This document shows, one piece after another, positions 43,491-55,219 of a stretch of DNA of 64,000 nt. The notes beneath the pieces are model-generated. The model was not told the origin of the DNA, made no database searches, and was given only the letters and a program-made list of their open reading frames with translations. A program made the translations under genes and the position numbers. The stretch is taken from NCBI GenBank assembly GCA_016271365.2, contig CM057459.1:822241001-822305000 (forward strand). Reading direction: 5' to 3'. The DNA comes from Neoceratodus forsteri (lineage: Eukaryota; Chordata; Ceratodontiformes; Ceratodontidae). Positions within the stretch are counted from its first letter, which is position 1; each line of letters begins with the position of its first letter.

Positions 43491-44480
43491 AGGGATTTCT
43501 TGAAGTGTCAAGTTACGTTCTAGTTGGAATTGCAGATATGCAGATACGTATTGTCAAAAAAATTTAAAAATTACCATTTTTATGCAAATCCTTTGTCACA
43601 CCGTTTCTCAGAAATGGTTTGGGCTTTTGGACAGAAACTTTTAAGGTATGTTGGGCATGGGTCACAGATGCAGCTTTTGAAGATTTCATGAAAAAATAAT
43701 AATCTGTTTAAAAGTTATTAACCTTTGCTATGCAGCAGACTGAAATATCAGTCCAAAATTCCTATACGTTATAACTCTATCGGCAGCCTAAGGGTTAAGT
43801 TTCAAAGTTTACCATTATTTCCTATGGGAAAAGCTAGCTTTTGGCCTCAACACAATGATTTTGCCTTGAATGTGTTTTTTTGTTCCTCAAATGCAGAAAG
43901 TTTTGCAGAGATTCTGCCATCTTGTTTTCAGTTTGCGAGGCAAACAAACTTAAATAACTAAAAAAAATACTGGCAGTTGGTGAACACCAACACTTGTGTT
44001 TACCTGATCGGGACTAGAATATCAGATTCTGGGGTCATTTTTTTAAAATAATTCCCAGAAATGTCTTTATTTTTTTCCATGGAATTCTTCTGCTGCAAAT
44101 CGCGGAAAAGTTTTGCTGCAAAACACAATCTTTTTTCGCAATTTGTGAAAGAAGGATTTTGTTCTTTTACAAATTGCAAAAATACAAGCTTAAAAATGGA
44201 TTTGTTTCTCAATTTGTAAAACAATAACTTTCATATAGCTGTTTCTTTGTCATTTCATAACAAAGAAATGGTTTGGAATTTTGGAATGACATTTTCAGTG
44301 TACAAAGGGCTTGCTCCACAGATGTTCCATCCAGTGGTTTGGTGAAAAAATATTAATGCACTACATACTTATAAACAATTTGAGTTTTGGTTACATTTCC
44401 CATCAGATAACATTGGCATTCAGGCAATTCTTTGTCCAGCTGTATACCCCAAATGGTTTGGTAATACACAGGTAGTGGCA
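43491..44480. other. AT-rich stretch with a 650-bp direct repeat
   Basis: The passages from about 43610 and 44266 share AGAAATGGTTTGG and then CACAGATG and a GAAAAAATA-type ending, so they are diverged direct repeats about 655 bp apart. A phrase near 44397 (CCCATCAGATAACATTGGCA) resembles the satellite units at 34800-35560. No coding similarity. Confidence 0.45.
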
Positions 44481-45257
44481 TAGAAATAATACAGAAAAAA
44501 AATGGTAAAGCCAAACTACATGGGGATGTAAAGGAGCTTTTAGCAAGTAGAGGGAACCTGTTCTCTACAATATATTTAAAGGGAGTACCTGAAATAAGGA
44601 ATGAGACAATGGTTTATACTGACCAAAAGAGCATAATAGGGGATACATTTGCATTGTCAGATATATAATCAGTTTACAGATATACAAATGGCAAGGCTCA
44701 TGATTTGGTCTGTATCAACTTAAAGGATTTTGACATTAGGGTATTTTTGATAAAATCTGATGATGGTTTTAAAAATCTTGGTTATACATTGAATAAAATC
44801 CTCCCAGACACAGAATTACATCCTCAACATCCAAAGAAAAGTAGACTGGGTAAAATAAGTATTAAAGAGATGACAAAACCAAAGAAAACAAATAAAATGA
44901 AACAGATGAATGATAACCAGAAGCAACCTAGAATTATTGATTTTTTTATTTCCATTAGAGACAGAATATTCATTCAGAAATTGATCTAGGTCAATTAAAT
45001 GTGATAACAGAAAGGGGCCCTTATTAGAGATCAAAAGCAATTGGGAAAGGGAACCAATTCTAGTTTAGTTATGGAGACAAGTGCACTACTTGCTTTAGCA
45101 ACATCCTGTCCTGTGCAGAATTTAGTCATATATAAATACAGATGAGTCTGGAGACATTCCACTAATTAAACTCAATAGTGCAGCCTGAGTTTATAGCCCT
45201 ACAAGTCATTGTAAAGCAGATATCATTAGCTGGAATGCTGCAGGATTATTACTCAAC

Positions 45258-45968
45258 ATGGAAAATAAAAAACTGCTGAAATTTCATAAGGCAATTTCCA
45301 ATTATTTTACTTCAGGAAACATGGCTCCATATACCCAACAGGAGTTGTTTGAGGGCTATGTTTCATTCCCACTAAATGCTACTAGAACTGTGGCCTATGG
45401 TCACCCTAGTAGGGGATTGTTGACTGTGAGTTTCATTTCAGTTTTTGAAGAAAGTGAGGTCATTAAAACTAGAGCACTGTATTATATAATAGTAGCTGTT
45501 TGCAAGGATAAGGAGGTTAAGGCAATAATATTTCAATATATATGCTCCACCCAAGCTTAACTCGGATGCTAAAATGAAGCTATGAGAATCTGTAGAAAAT
45601 GCCTATACATTGCATATTAATATTCCCCTGTATTCATTTGAGGTGACATGAATGTTAGAATTTCAGATAAGATTCATTGTTATGCTACTTTTTATACAAT
45701 TTATGATAAATTGGGCATACCACATAGAAATGCAAGAGATAAGATTTATAATAGAAGGGGGCTAAAATTAATCAGTTTTGCAGAAAGAAATATGTTCAGT
45801 GTCTTAAGTGGCAGAATACATGGTTATCTCCAGGGAAATGGTACTTACCCCACAAAATATTGGAGCTCAGTTATTAAATTAGCTTTTATAGATGTGTATT
45901 CATTTCACCTTTTATGCAAGCTAGAGATTGTGACACAGTGGGACAGGGATCACCACCACTGGGTCTGA
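45258..45968 (+). pseudogene. LINE endonuclease remnants
   Basis: WNAAGLLLNMENKKLLKFHK (about 45232-45291) is the first catalytic block (W-N). LFEGYVSFPLNATRTVAYGH and SRGLLTVSF follow. The later frame 45648-45968 has VLSGRIHGYLQGNGTYPTKY, then WDRDHHHW, matching the closing S-D-H block. At least two frameshifts separate the pieces. The catalytic Glu block is not intact (about 45300 reads ISNYFTSGNMA). Confidence 0.7.
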
Positions 45969-47149
45969 CATTAGATATGAAATTGGACAAGCTAGATAAT
46001 GATGTGTATAGGAGGCCAAACCATCTTCAAAACATTACTGTAATTAATAAAAAGAGATTTAAGTGGGCTCCTCTGTCAAATTCTAAAGTGATGGAACTGC
46101 TATACAGTTTGACTGTAAACAAATTATGTGAAGTACCCACCAGTGCCTATATGCTGCTGGATACTGTCTCTGATAAACACTGTATTGTAATGTAGGACAG
46201 GTTGATTGTTGCCATTTGTGATGACATAAGCAAAATTCTTAGAAAGGAGAGTACTAAGGGTCTTAGGAATCACCCAGGATGGTTTGTCAAAATGTGCCTT
46301 CAGATTAGGTGTGCCCTACAAAAGACAGGGAAACTTATCACAAAAGATTACCATGTAGTTTATTCAAGTGCCCTTGTACATCTTAAAAAGGAATATAGAT
46401 AGCCATATTCTTAAAGTGAAAAAAGAAAATTATAAGATGGAGTAACGGGGAAATTCCCAACAAGCCATCAAGAAAAAATATATTAAAACATTCTGGGAAC
46501 CAGTAGCTTCGGCACAGATCATAGATCATCTAATATTGATTGTAATATTGATGCTGCTACCTGACATGTGAATTTTAGTACATTTTACAGTGTGAATACA
46601 GGTAATATGTGAACAGTTTTGGATACAGACCTCTTCAATGACATCCATTACCACTTCAAGAAGCAATTACAGTGATTAATGCCCAGAAAACATAATAAAG
46701 CACCAGGGTTGATAACATTTCCTGTTGAATTATATAGCGAAGATCCTACCTGGTGGGCACCAATACTAGTGCAGCTTTTCAGCACTCTTAATAGAAATGA
46801 TGTGCTGACAAAATAATGGAGAGTAGGGGACATTGTTTGCATGTTGAAGGATAATCCTAAATAGACTGTGAGATAGGGTGTTCAACAATGAGTTAATCTC
46901 CCCTCATCAAGCTGGTTTTCTCAATAAGTAAAGCACAATATATCATATCTTTGTGGTTAGCTATTTAATCAACAAATATATTCCATAGAAAAATTAAAAA
47001 AATATGTATAATATTCATTGATATCAAGGGGGCATTTGATATTGTTAATCAGACTAAATTATGGGAGATTCTTAGGAAAAAGAATATTGATTTACACCTG
47101 TTAAACATTCTCAGTGTATTACATTATAAGTCAGTCAGAATTAGCTATA

Positions 47150-47440
47150 ATGGCTGGCAGTATAGCCTAGAGGTTACAGTAATGACCTGTGAATGAGCTT
47201 GGTACTTCCAGCAGACCTGGATTTGATTCCCATAACCTCCACATGCATACTGTGTGAATCTGAGCAAATCACTTTACTTCGCCAGTGCTCCTGGTTACCC
47301 CTGAAAACAGGCATTTGTGCCTAGTGGGCCTCACCCAGTTACCAAATAACTAACTACATACATGCATAGATATATACATACATACATTAATTAATAAATA
47401 ATTAATTAACAATACAGGAGTTGAACTCACTGACCAGCTT
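47150..47440 (+). mobile_element. tRNA-derived SINE nested in the LINE
   Basis: A box TAGCCTAGAGG (47163-47173) and B box GGATTTGATTCC (47219-47230) are in tRNA order. The body includes CTGAGCAAATCACTTTACTT, and the tail is A/T-rich with CATA and TTAATAAA repeats. Flanks ATTAGCTATA (ending about 47150) and ATTAACAATA (about 47410) match at 8 of 10 positions and are the likely target duplication. Removing the SINE rejoins LINE sequence between SVRISY and NTGVELTDQL. The right boundary is within about 30 bp. Confidence 0.75.
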
Positions 47441-47458
47441 CCAGTTTATGGAGGAGTT

Positions 47459-47797
47459 GTGCAAGGGTGTCTGTTGGCCTTATTTCTTTTCAGTCTTAAT
47501 TTAGAGTCTCTACTTGAAACTGTGACCCAACTGGACATGCTCCCCCTGTTAGTTTTTGGACATGGGGTAGGCATCTTAGCCTACATAGATGATACCATAC
47601 TAAGCAGGACTAAATTGGGTATCACCAGGGCAATGCATGCAACTATTCAGCAGTTACAGAGTCTGTTGTTAGAACTGCATGCCCAAAAGATCAAAATTAT
47701 GGTCTCTGGAAAGAGGCAAGTTACTTCTAATAAGTGGAAATTTCATAATGTATTAAGAGGAGGTACAGTACTAAAAATATTTTGGGATTATAACTGA
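47459..47797 (+). pseudogene. LINE reverse-transcriptase fragment (motifs B and C)
   Basis: QGCLLALFLFSLNLESLLE at residues 2-20 is the R-Q-G-C-x-L-x-P block. AYIDDTILSRTKLG holds motif C as YIDD (42-45) in place of YADD. KIKIMVSGKRQ follows. Motif A lies before the nested SINE, where 47018-47065 reads FIDIKGAFDIVNQTKL-like sequence. The reading frame continues across the SINE if the SINE is removed. Confidence 0.72.
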
Positions 47798-48429
47798 CAA
47801 ACCTCTTAATTGGAATTGGCATTTAACAATGACAGGGGAATCTGTGTTTTCTACAATGAAAGGAATAATGAGATTTGGGAATAATTTTGCCTCAGATTCT
47901 TTTGAGACTATGAGTAAAGCTTTTAGAGTAAAGGTTAATGCACACACTTTATATGGTGCTGAGGTATGAGGACCACTAACAAATTGTAAACCTCTGAAAA
48001 AAAACTCAAAATGCTTTTATGAGAAGCTTACAGGGCATCCCTAGAGATACACCAACAGCTATTTTTTGGTTGGAATCAAATATGTGTTGATTAAATGCAC
48101 ATACAATGAATAAAGCAATAACATACTGGAAAAGATAACTGAAATGGAAAATGAATGATTGCCAAAGATATGTTTGCTGGACTATTTTAAGAATAATTTA
48201 CAAGATTAGGGTTGGTTTGATTGCTTTAATAGTAAACTGCATAAGGTTGGCCAGGAAGCTCTCTGGACCTCACACACAATGAAAAATAAGCCTATTTTTA
48301 CATTGGAGGCCACACAATGCATTCATGAAAATGACTATTATAAGGATGTGGCCAAAACACCAGCTCTACAAAATATGAGAGTTTACTATGAGGCTGTACA
48401 AATACTAGATTCAGTCAGATATCTTGCTA

Positions 48430-49487
48430 CAGTAGAAGCTACTTAATTGGGATGTGGATAATTGGGATGTCCGCTTTATTGGGACATCATGTTGGGAACT
48501 GATTAAGTTGCCATTTATTCCTATGGGCAATGTTGCTGCTTAATAGGGACAGGATACCTGTTTAATTGGGATGAATCTCTCTCATTAATCCCCACTAATC
48601 CTATAAACTCTGCTGCTGCTCTTCCCACTAATCCCTTTTAGCACCTACTTATCACCTCTGTCTTCTTCCTGCCCTGTCTCCAGTGTGTCAGTGAGCTGAA
48701 CAGGAAACAAAGCCGATATCTCACCACCAAGCTCTTCTACAGTTAGACAAGATATTAAATGAATTTTAAAGAATGCTTATTCCATCTACTGACTACTTCC
48801 TGCCCTACCTCCAGTATGAGTGAGTGAGCTGAACAGGAAACATAGCCTATATCTCTCCACCAAGCTTTTCTACAGTGAGCCAAGATGTTAAATTAGTGTT
48901 AAATAAAGAATGATTATCCCCTGTACTGACTCCCTCCAGCCCTGTCTCCAGTGCTAGTTAGCTATGTTAATAAGGTGAAACGTGAGCCAACATCTCACCC
49001 CAAACCACCGTCAGTTTCTGCTTCTTTTCCCTCTCTCTCTTTCTCTCTCTGCACGCACGAGTGTTGCAGCTAGAATCAAACTCCAGTCACTGCAATCGAG
49101 AGAGAACATGTGAAGAATTTCACGGTCACCACAAAGACCTGCTCTGTACTAATCTGCACTGCATGACTACTGTGTTTCAGAGGAGTGATTTTCTGTGCCT
49201 TAAACACCAGAGCCAGTAGGTACACTACACACCACCGGCATTGCAACTGTGTGACTATTGTCTCTTGGAAGAGAAATTTCCCACATCTTAAACAATGGAG
49301 CCAATAGGTTAACTACAGATCACCAGCATTACGTCTGATAGCTGTAGGATTGGGAACAACAAAAACATGTCAAACATGCTGAAGAGAGGCAAATCATTTA
49401 TTTCTATTGCCTCCTGTTAAATGGGATGACTGCATAATCAGAACAAAAAGCTGACACCAGGGAATCCCAATTAAGCAGCTTCCACTG
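48430..49487. mobile_element. pogo/Tigger-like non-autonomous DNA transposon, 1.06 kb
   Basis: The left end reads CAGTAGAAGCTACTTAATTG and the right end, inverted, CAGTGGAAGCTGCTTAATTG, followed by GGGAT in both: inverted repeats of about 24 bp with two or three differences. TA precedes the left end (48428-48429), and TG follows the right end, where TA is expected. CAGT-starting termini with a TA target are characteristic of pogo/Tigger elements (Tc1/mariner superfamily). There is no transposase ORF, and much of the interior is tandem repeats. Confidence 0.8.
48660..48960. repeat. Tandem repeat, about 132-bp period, 2-3 copies
   Basis: Units open with CTTCCTGCCCTGTCTCCAGT-type sequence near 48665, 48796 and 48930 and share GAGCTGAACAGGAAACA and CACCAAGCT. 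Within the same MITE, a second pair of diverged units of about 100 bp lies at about 49140-49340. Confidence 0.75.
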
Positions 49488-49904
49488 TGTGTGTAAAAGA
49501 ACTTCCCATAGCAAGGTTATGGCAAGGCTTTGGCTGGGCTTCAAAAACAATCCTGCAATTAACTGGAGTTTCTGGACAATGTCTTCTGCTTTTCACTTTT
49601 GTGTATGCAATAATAATATTCACTTTACTGTTAAACATTTAATTATGAAATGTTCCTTCTTTGAGAATGAAAGGGAACAATTGATATATGCAATTATTCA
49701 TAAATGTGGATGGGAGATAGATTTGACCACTTGTACTAAGTTAGTTGTTAATAAGTCTTTAAGTGTTTTATTTGCTGTGGCAAATTTTTCACATTTGAAA
49801 ATTGGATACATTACTGTCTGTTAAGGTGTCATAAGAATGTTTCTGTGCCTATTGTATTTTATCTTTTAACATGTCATGAAGTTTGTTTTTTTGTGAATAA
49901 ACTC

Positions 49905-49952
49905 ACTCACTAACAAACAAACTAACTAACTAACTGACTAACTAACTAACAC
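49905..49952. repeat. (CTAA)n-type microsatellite at LINE 3' end
   Basis: About ten tetranucleotides, mostly CTAA with CAAA and CTGA variants. It directly follows the last recognisable LINE sequence. Confidence 0.9.
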
Positions 49953-50478
49953 ATGAAGGTGGCCTGAATTGTCAGATACTCCTGGAATATCACCCCCATG
50001 TTGGAGGGGGAGGGAGTTTTTAGAGTTCTCAGACTCTGGTGTCTGTTCAACTATTGGAGTTCCCAAGACAGTTGGTGTTGGGGGACTTCAACTGCTGGGT
50101 AGATGTTGAGGATGAATCTGCCTGGTTTCACTGAGCATATTCAGGCTGCCTTGCATGTGTGGGGCCACACACTGGACTTTGCATTCTCTACCAGGATAAT
50201 GGCTGATAGCCCCAGGATTGATTGTGTGGTCTAGTTGGACCATATTGTCATATCTTTCAAGTTGATGACCTCCAGTGCTTGTTCACCACTTCAGAGATGC
50301 TCCACAGTAGAACCTGAAGTATTTAGGAAACCGTGGACATCTCTGGTGTTTGTGCTGCTTTCACTAGAAGCATCACTGAGGCATTGGCATTTTTTTTAAT
50401 AAAAACATCCTGTTTACTGCTGATACCTTCCATTGATGCTCTTCAACTAGAAGGACGGGTGCACCATGGTTTAATGAT

Positions 50479-50730
50479 GTGCTCCATTCTATTAGCATGC
50501 AGGGTCAGAGGGTAGAGTTCAAGTGGAGAAAGTCCTACCTGGAGACCAATAGTCTTGTTCTGGTTGCTCATTATGACGAATACCAGGAGATGATTATTGA
50601 CATGAGAAGAGCGTTTTTCTCAGGCATCACTGCAGCTGAGAGAAACAGTCCAGTCACCCTCATTAGAGTAGTGGATGGAATTATCCATGCTGAGTGTCTC
50701 TCCCAATATATGGGGGGGGGGATTTCTTAG
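50479..50730 (+). pseudogene. L2 ORF2 pre-RT linker
   Basis: VEFKWRKSYLETNSLVLVAH, then YDEYQEMIIDMRRAFFSGIT and AAERNS match the usual L2/CR1 linker (E-x-x-W-R-K-S..., then Y-x-x-x-I-x-x-A-R-x-x-F-F-S). The PWFNDVLH motif just before it (about 50458-50480) is in frame with a change of codon phase. Confidence 0.75.
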
Positions 50731-51333
50731 GAGAGGTGTAATGGGTTTGCAAATTTCCTCTTAGCCAAGGTTACAAAGATAAGGACTGACATTTTCTCCA
50801 TTGTGATGTCTCACAGTTGCAGTGGTTGAGACTAGGAGATGGTGGAAATGTGAGTCACCTGGTTTGAGTTTTGTCTGACTAATTTGATGGAGATTCATGA
50901 GGTACTTTCAGAATTGCAGCCCAGCCACTGTATGCTGGAACCTGTTCTAACTTCTTCAATGAAGACAGGACAGGAGACAATTGGTCCAGCTCTCAATAAA
51001 GTTGTCACTGGTTCTCTGAGGAAGAATGTGTTCCTCATTGTCTTAAAAGATGTGGATTTCCCACAACTAAAAAAAAGCTACTTTAAACCCTGACAACTTT
51101 ATGAGTTTTAGAACCATCTGTAACTTACCCTTTTTAGGTAAAGATATGGAGAAAGTGGTGGTGGCATGACTTCAGGAGCATCTGGAGGAATTCTCCATCT
51201 ATGAGCCATTCCAATCTGGTTTCCATTCTCAGCATAGTAATGAGACAGCCCTGATAACAGTTTTAAATGATCGTCTCTTTGCAAGGGACTGTGCATTTGT
51301 CATCGCTTTTGAAATGCTGAGCATGAGGAACTG

Positions 51334-51663
51334 GTGAAGCATATGAGGAGATTCGCTGGGGTGGTAGAAACAGTCTTGGACTGGTTCCAGACCATTCTCA
51401 GTGATCACCATCATTCAGAGATTTGGGGGAAATTTCAGTCCTGCTCCTCTGTCATTGATTGTGGCACTCCCTCAGGGTTTCATCTTGGAGATGTTATCCA
51501 GAAGCATAGCTTAGGCCTTCACTGTTATGCTGATGATATCCAGATATATATTTCATTTAAACCCAGACAGGACTCCTCAGTGACTGTGCTTGAGAATTCT
51601 CTATTGAAGATCAGTGGATGGATAGCACATAGTGGGCTGCAGCTAAATCCTGGAAGGACTTAG
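51334..51663 (+). pseudogene. L2 reverse-transcriptase fragment with internal deletion
   Basis: VVETVLDWFQTILSDH is followed by IDCGTPSGFHLGD (the G-V-P-Q-G-S block, decayed) and HCYADDIQIYIS with YADD at 65-68. Only about 15 residues separate the last two blocks, against roughly 30-40 in relatives, so about 60 bp has been lost. LLKISGWIAHSGLQLNPGRT closes the palm. Confidence 0.78.
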
Positions 51664-52510
51664 TTGCTACTCATGGGATCAAATTGTTTCAGATCTTCAA
51701 TTTTGGACAGCCTGGATCTTCCCACTTTTAGGGGTGATACATTTCAGGCTAGGTAGGTATGGTGCAACCTAGGGGTCACCCTTGACCATTAGCTGTTAAT
51801 TGTACCTCAGGTGTTGGCTGTGGTCAGAAATGAATTCTATCATTTAAAGAATATAGCAGGATTGTGACCCTACCTTGCTCAGGACACCAAGCTAACATTA
51901 GTGCATGTTTTCATTTTCTTGCACCTCAGCTACTGTAGTGTGCTCTAATGGGCCTTCCAGGAGATCAGATCCACCATCTTCAGCTGGTACAGAATGTTGC
52001 AGCCAGATATGTTACATCTATAAAGAGGAGTGAACATATCATTGCAGTGCTGTGCTCTCTGCGCTGGCTCAATGTAAGATGACAGATTGACTTCAAGATT
52101 ATTTAACTCACATTTAAAGCCCTGAATGAACTGGGACCCCAGTACCATAATGAGCTTTTTGCAACCAGCCCATTGTCCATGAGTTTTACATTCCACTGGA
52201 ACTGGATTACTGGCTACTCCAAAATCAATATTAAAATTGACTGGAGATGGAACATTTTCTGTAGCAGCTCCTTTGCTATTGAATGGTTTACCAGTGAACC
52301 TTCATGTTGTCCCCTCTGTTACCATTTTTAAGAGTAAACTTAAGACTTGGCTCTTCAGTCAAGCTTTTGCAGGCAACTGAACTGGCTAGTTTTGTTATTA
52401 TTGATCTGCATTGTAATTTTATAATGTTATCAGTTAATTTACTAATTTTTATATTTGTTTCATAGCTATGCTTAGGAAAAGGACCTTGGTTTTCAGAATG
52501 GCATTTTTAA

Positions 52511-52567
52511 ATAAATTGTCTGTCTGCCTGTCTGTCTTTCTGTCTGTCTATCTATCTATCTATCTGT
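52511..52567. repeat. (TGTC/TATC)n microsatellite
   Basis: Tetranucleotides starting TGTCTGTCTGCC and shifting to TATCTATC, at the 3' end of the L2-type element. Retained tail repeats are expected there. Confidence 0.92.
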
Positions 52568-53739
52568 TTTTTTCTTTCTCTTTTGGTAAGCCATTGCATT
52601 TACCTGCTCCTTAGCTTCTTTATTCTTTCTCAGCATTTGCAAAATTTCTTCATGTTCTTTAAATATCACTTTCTCTGTAATCTGTCAAAAGCTTTTCTGA
52701 TCTACTCACCCTTCTATTACTTCACATCCCCTGCTATTATTCTATACCAATTCCTAGTATTTCTTTTCCCATCCTCTAACTGTTTGTTAAGCTGTCTGTT
52801 ATTCAGAATGATTGTTTGTAGTTCTAATAATTGGCAACTTTTATTTAAAGTAACATTGTTCAGCATTATGGCTGATTTTGTCTCTTCCAAATTCTTTGCA
52901 AAATATTAGATTTGATCAAACAGTATATTTTTCTAAAAACTGGCAAATTATCTGCAGTGGTAATGCAAGTTTGTTTTGAAGTAACCAGCTTCTCAACTGA
53001 TTATAGTAGTGGAAAATCTTTATGGTGTGTGTGTGGGGGGGGGAGGGGTCACCGTCTACTTTGCTACATATGGGGTAATAACATTTTCAAAGTCAACTAG
53101 GAAATTATTATGGGTTTCCTGTCTAGTATTTTCTTGTATAAGATCTTCGGGATTTACGTAAATTTGTCCCTCTTGTCCCTGCATTTCATCCTGCACAACT
53201 GCCTCTTCTGTTTCCATACAAACTATTGCTATTGATACTGTAATGCTGATCTGTTTGGAATTTGTGGGAAATCACATTTTAATGATAACAATTGCATAAT
53301 AAAGTTGCCATAATTTCCTTTAACTAAAATGGAAGTTCTTGGCTCTGATATCAAAATTAGTTTTATATTTTCTTTCTTCTTAGGTTTTGCAAATTCAGTA
53401 ATCGTTTTACTTTAAACATGTTTTTTTGTCCTCCTTTAGCCACTTTATCATTCCTCAGTTTCATTTCCTGAAAATGTTTTTTTTCTCTTTTTGTTTACCT
53501 TGCCTACTTTTGATAATTTAATTTTTTTAAATAGTTCACGGGTCAGTCCCACAAAAGGTCAATTCATTATTAAAATACACATCTTCTCAGTAGCAAATGT
53601 CTTAAGAAACAATGCAGTTCAAGATGCAAAATATCCATAGAAAATGTAAACTTCTCTTTTAAAAACATAGTGCAGTAAAATGTAACATATCATATCATTA
53701 ACGTGTCTAATCGTACATTCCGTTTAAAAGTAAACTTCT
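52568..53739. other. Unassigned T-rich stretch
   Basis: No coding similarity was seen. A G-run (GTGTGTGTGGGGGGGGG-like) lies near 53025-53047. Confidence 0.4.
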
Positions 53740-53993
53740 TGATCCAGACTTTAACTCAGACTACACCTGAGCAAGGAAGGGAAAGAGCTACTGAAGCAGA
53801 AGATAGAGGAGGATGCAGAAACAAAGATCAATTTAAACTAGAAGGGGGGTGATGAGTGGTCAGCTGGTAGATAGGGGTCCTGGAGAGGGAGACCTGACAA
53901 GTTTACCCTCTAATTAATGGGGAAGGCAAAAGTGGGGAGACATGGGGGAAAGGAGGGAGGCAGGTTAAGGAGGGGAAGGGAGTGGGTTAGAGA

Positions 53994-54845
53994 GTGGTCT
54001 CACTGAACATGAGGAGCCTTGGAAACAAGTCATTTGAGTTTCAGGCCCTATTGGCAGAGGGGAGAGTGGACATTGTGGCCATCACAGAAACATGGGTCAT
54101 CCAGTACCAGGACTGGGAGTTGATGGTCCCAGAGTATAGGATATTCAGAAAGGATAGGACCAAGGGGAAAGGGGGAAGGGTGGTGATCTATGTACAGGAG
54201 AGGATAAGGTGCACAAGGGATGTGGGGAAAGAGAGCAGGAGAGCGACCCTATGGATACATTTTCAATACTCAAAAGGCAGGACACTGAGGATAGGGGTGG
54301 TTTATAAACCACCAACTCAACTGGAGGACCTGGACAGGGAGTTAGCTGAGCAAATCTGAAGGGTCTGCAGGAAGGATAACACTGTGGTGGTGGGGGACTT
54401 CATCCTACCTCAGGTGGATTGGAGTACCCCAACCACAAGAGCAAGGGAGCAAGCCCTGTTAGAGGCATTTCAGGACAGCTTCTTGATGCAGTTGGTCCAT
54501 GGGTCAACTCAGATTGGAAATACTCTGGACCTTGTACTGTCCAATGTGGAGATGGTAAGGGATCTGGGGGTGGAGGACCCACTGGCGGGGATTGATCACT
54601 ACTCAGTGTGGTTCACACTCAACATGGGGAGAGAAACTGGGGGTACAGGTACTAAGTTGATTGACTTTAGATGTGTGGACTTTAGAAACATGGGGGATGT
54701 TCTGGTGAGGCACCTGGAGGGGATTCATCTGGGCTGGGACACAAATCAGAAGTGGGATGTCATAAAAAAAGGGCTAGTGGAGGCTACGGGTCATGTACTT
54801 GAAAACAGAGAAAGAAAGAGAGGGCAAAGAAGCCCTATTGGATGA
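53994..54845 (+). pseudogene. CR1 endonuclease
   Basis: Two frames. 53994-54359 has LNMRSLGNKSFEFQALLAEG, VDIVAITETWV (catalytic Glu), GGRVVIYVQE and RIGVVYKPP. After a stop at 54357-54359, 54384-54845 continues with VVGDFILPQVDW (the G-D-F-N block, N changed to I), NTLDLVLSNVEMV and GIDHYSVWF (S-D-H block, Ser changed to Ile; D71 and H72 kept). Loss of the GDFN Asn alone would abolish activity. Confidence 0.87.
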
Positions 54846-55219
54846 CTCATGAGGTCAGAGAGGGGGTGAGGGCCAAGAGAGAGGCATTACAGAGGTTCAA
54901 AATGTCAGGGAGGGGAGAAGACAAGGAGATGTACATGAAGAAATCCAGAGAGGCTGCAGAACTAGTCAGAGCAGCCAAGGCTTCCAGGGAGCTGAGGCTG
55001 GCACAGGGTATTAAAAATGGAGAAAATGATTTCTTCAGATACATAAGGGAAAGAACAAACAACAAGGACCAAATAATGAGGATAAAGAAGTATTGGGGGG
55101 TGAGTGGAGAGAGGGGAGGATCAGGCAGAGGCATTAAATGAATACTTCTGTTCTGTATTCACATAAGAGAAAGCAGGGCACGTACCACAGGGAAGGGGTG
55201 GGATAGGTGAGGGAAGGGG

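Larger units (their letters stand above)
44490..49950 (+). mobile_element. APE-type LINE of uncertain clade, with two nested elements
   Basis: Order on the plus strand: endonuclease (about 45230-46000), linker, RT (about 46640-47800), a C-terminal region (47800-48420) and, after an inserted MITE, the final Cys/His-containing part (49490-49820). It ends at about 49870 in GTGAATAAACTCACT followed by a TAAC-type tetranucleotide array. Blocks such as GIPRDTPTAIFWLES near 48035 recall Vingi-like vertebrate LINEs, but I cannot fix the clade. A SINE at 47150-47440 and a pogo-like MITE at 48430-49487 are inside it. Confidence 0.75.
49960..52510 (+). mobile_element. L2-type LINE, decayed
   Basis: The element starts inside the endonuclease (VLGDFNCWVD near 50065-50100, catalytic D and N present; HTLDFAFSTRI near 50170-50200). 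It runs through the pre-RT region (50479-50730), RT (about 50880-51660), and a C-terminal region (about 51900-52370, with LLLNGLPVNLHVVPS, then FKSKLKTWLFSQAF). It ends at about 52510 with TTTAAATAAATTG and a tetranucleotide tail. Many stops and deletions are present. Confidence 0.8.

Noticed and set aside
36970..43510. Target-site duplication of the L1
   Set aside because: GGGGATCAAGAATTTC next to the A-run was compared with GGGCAGGGATTTCTTGAAG near 43485; they do not match in the same orientation.
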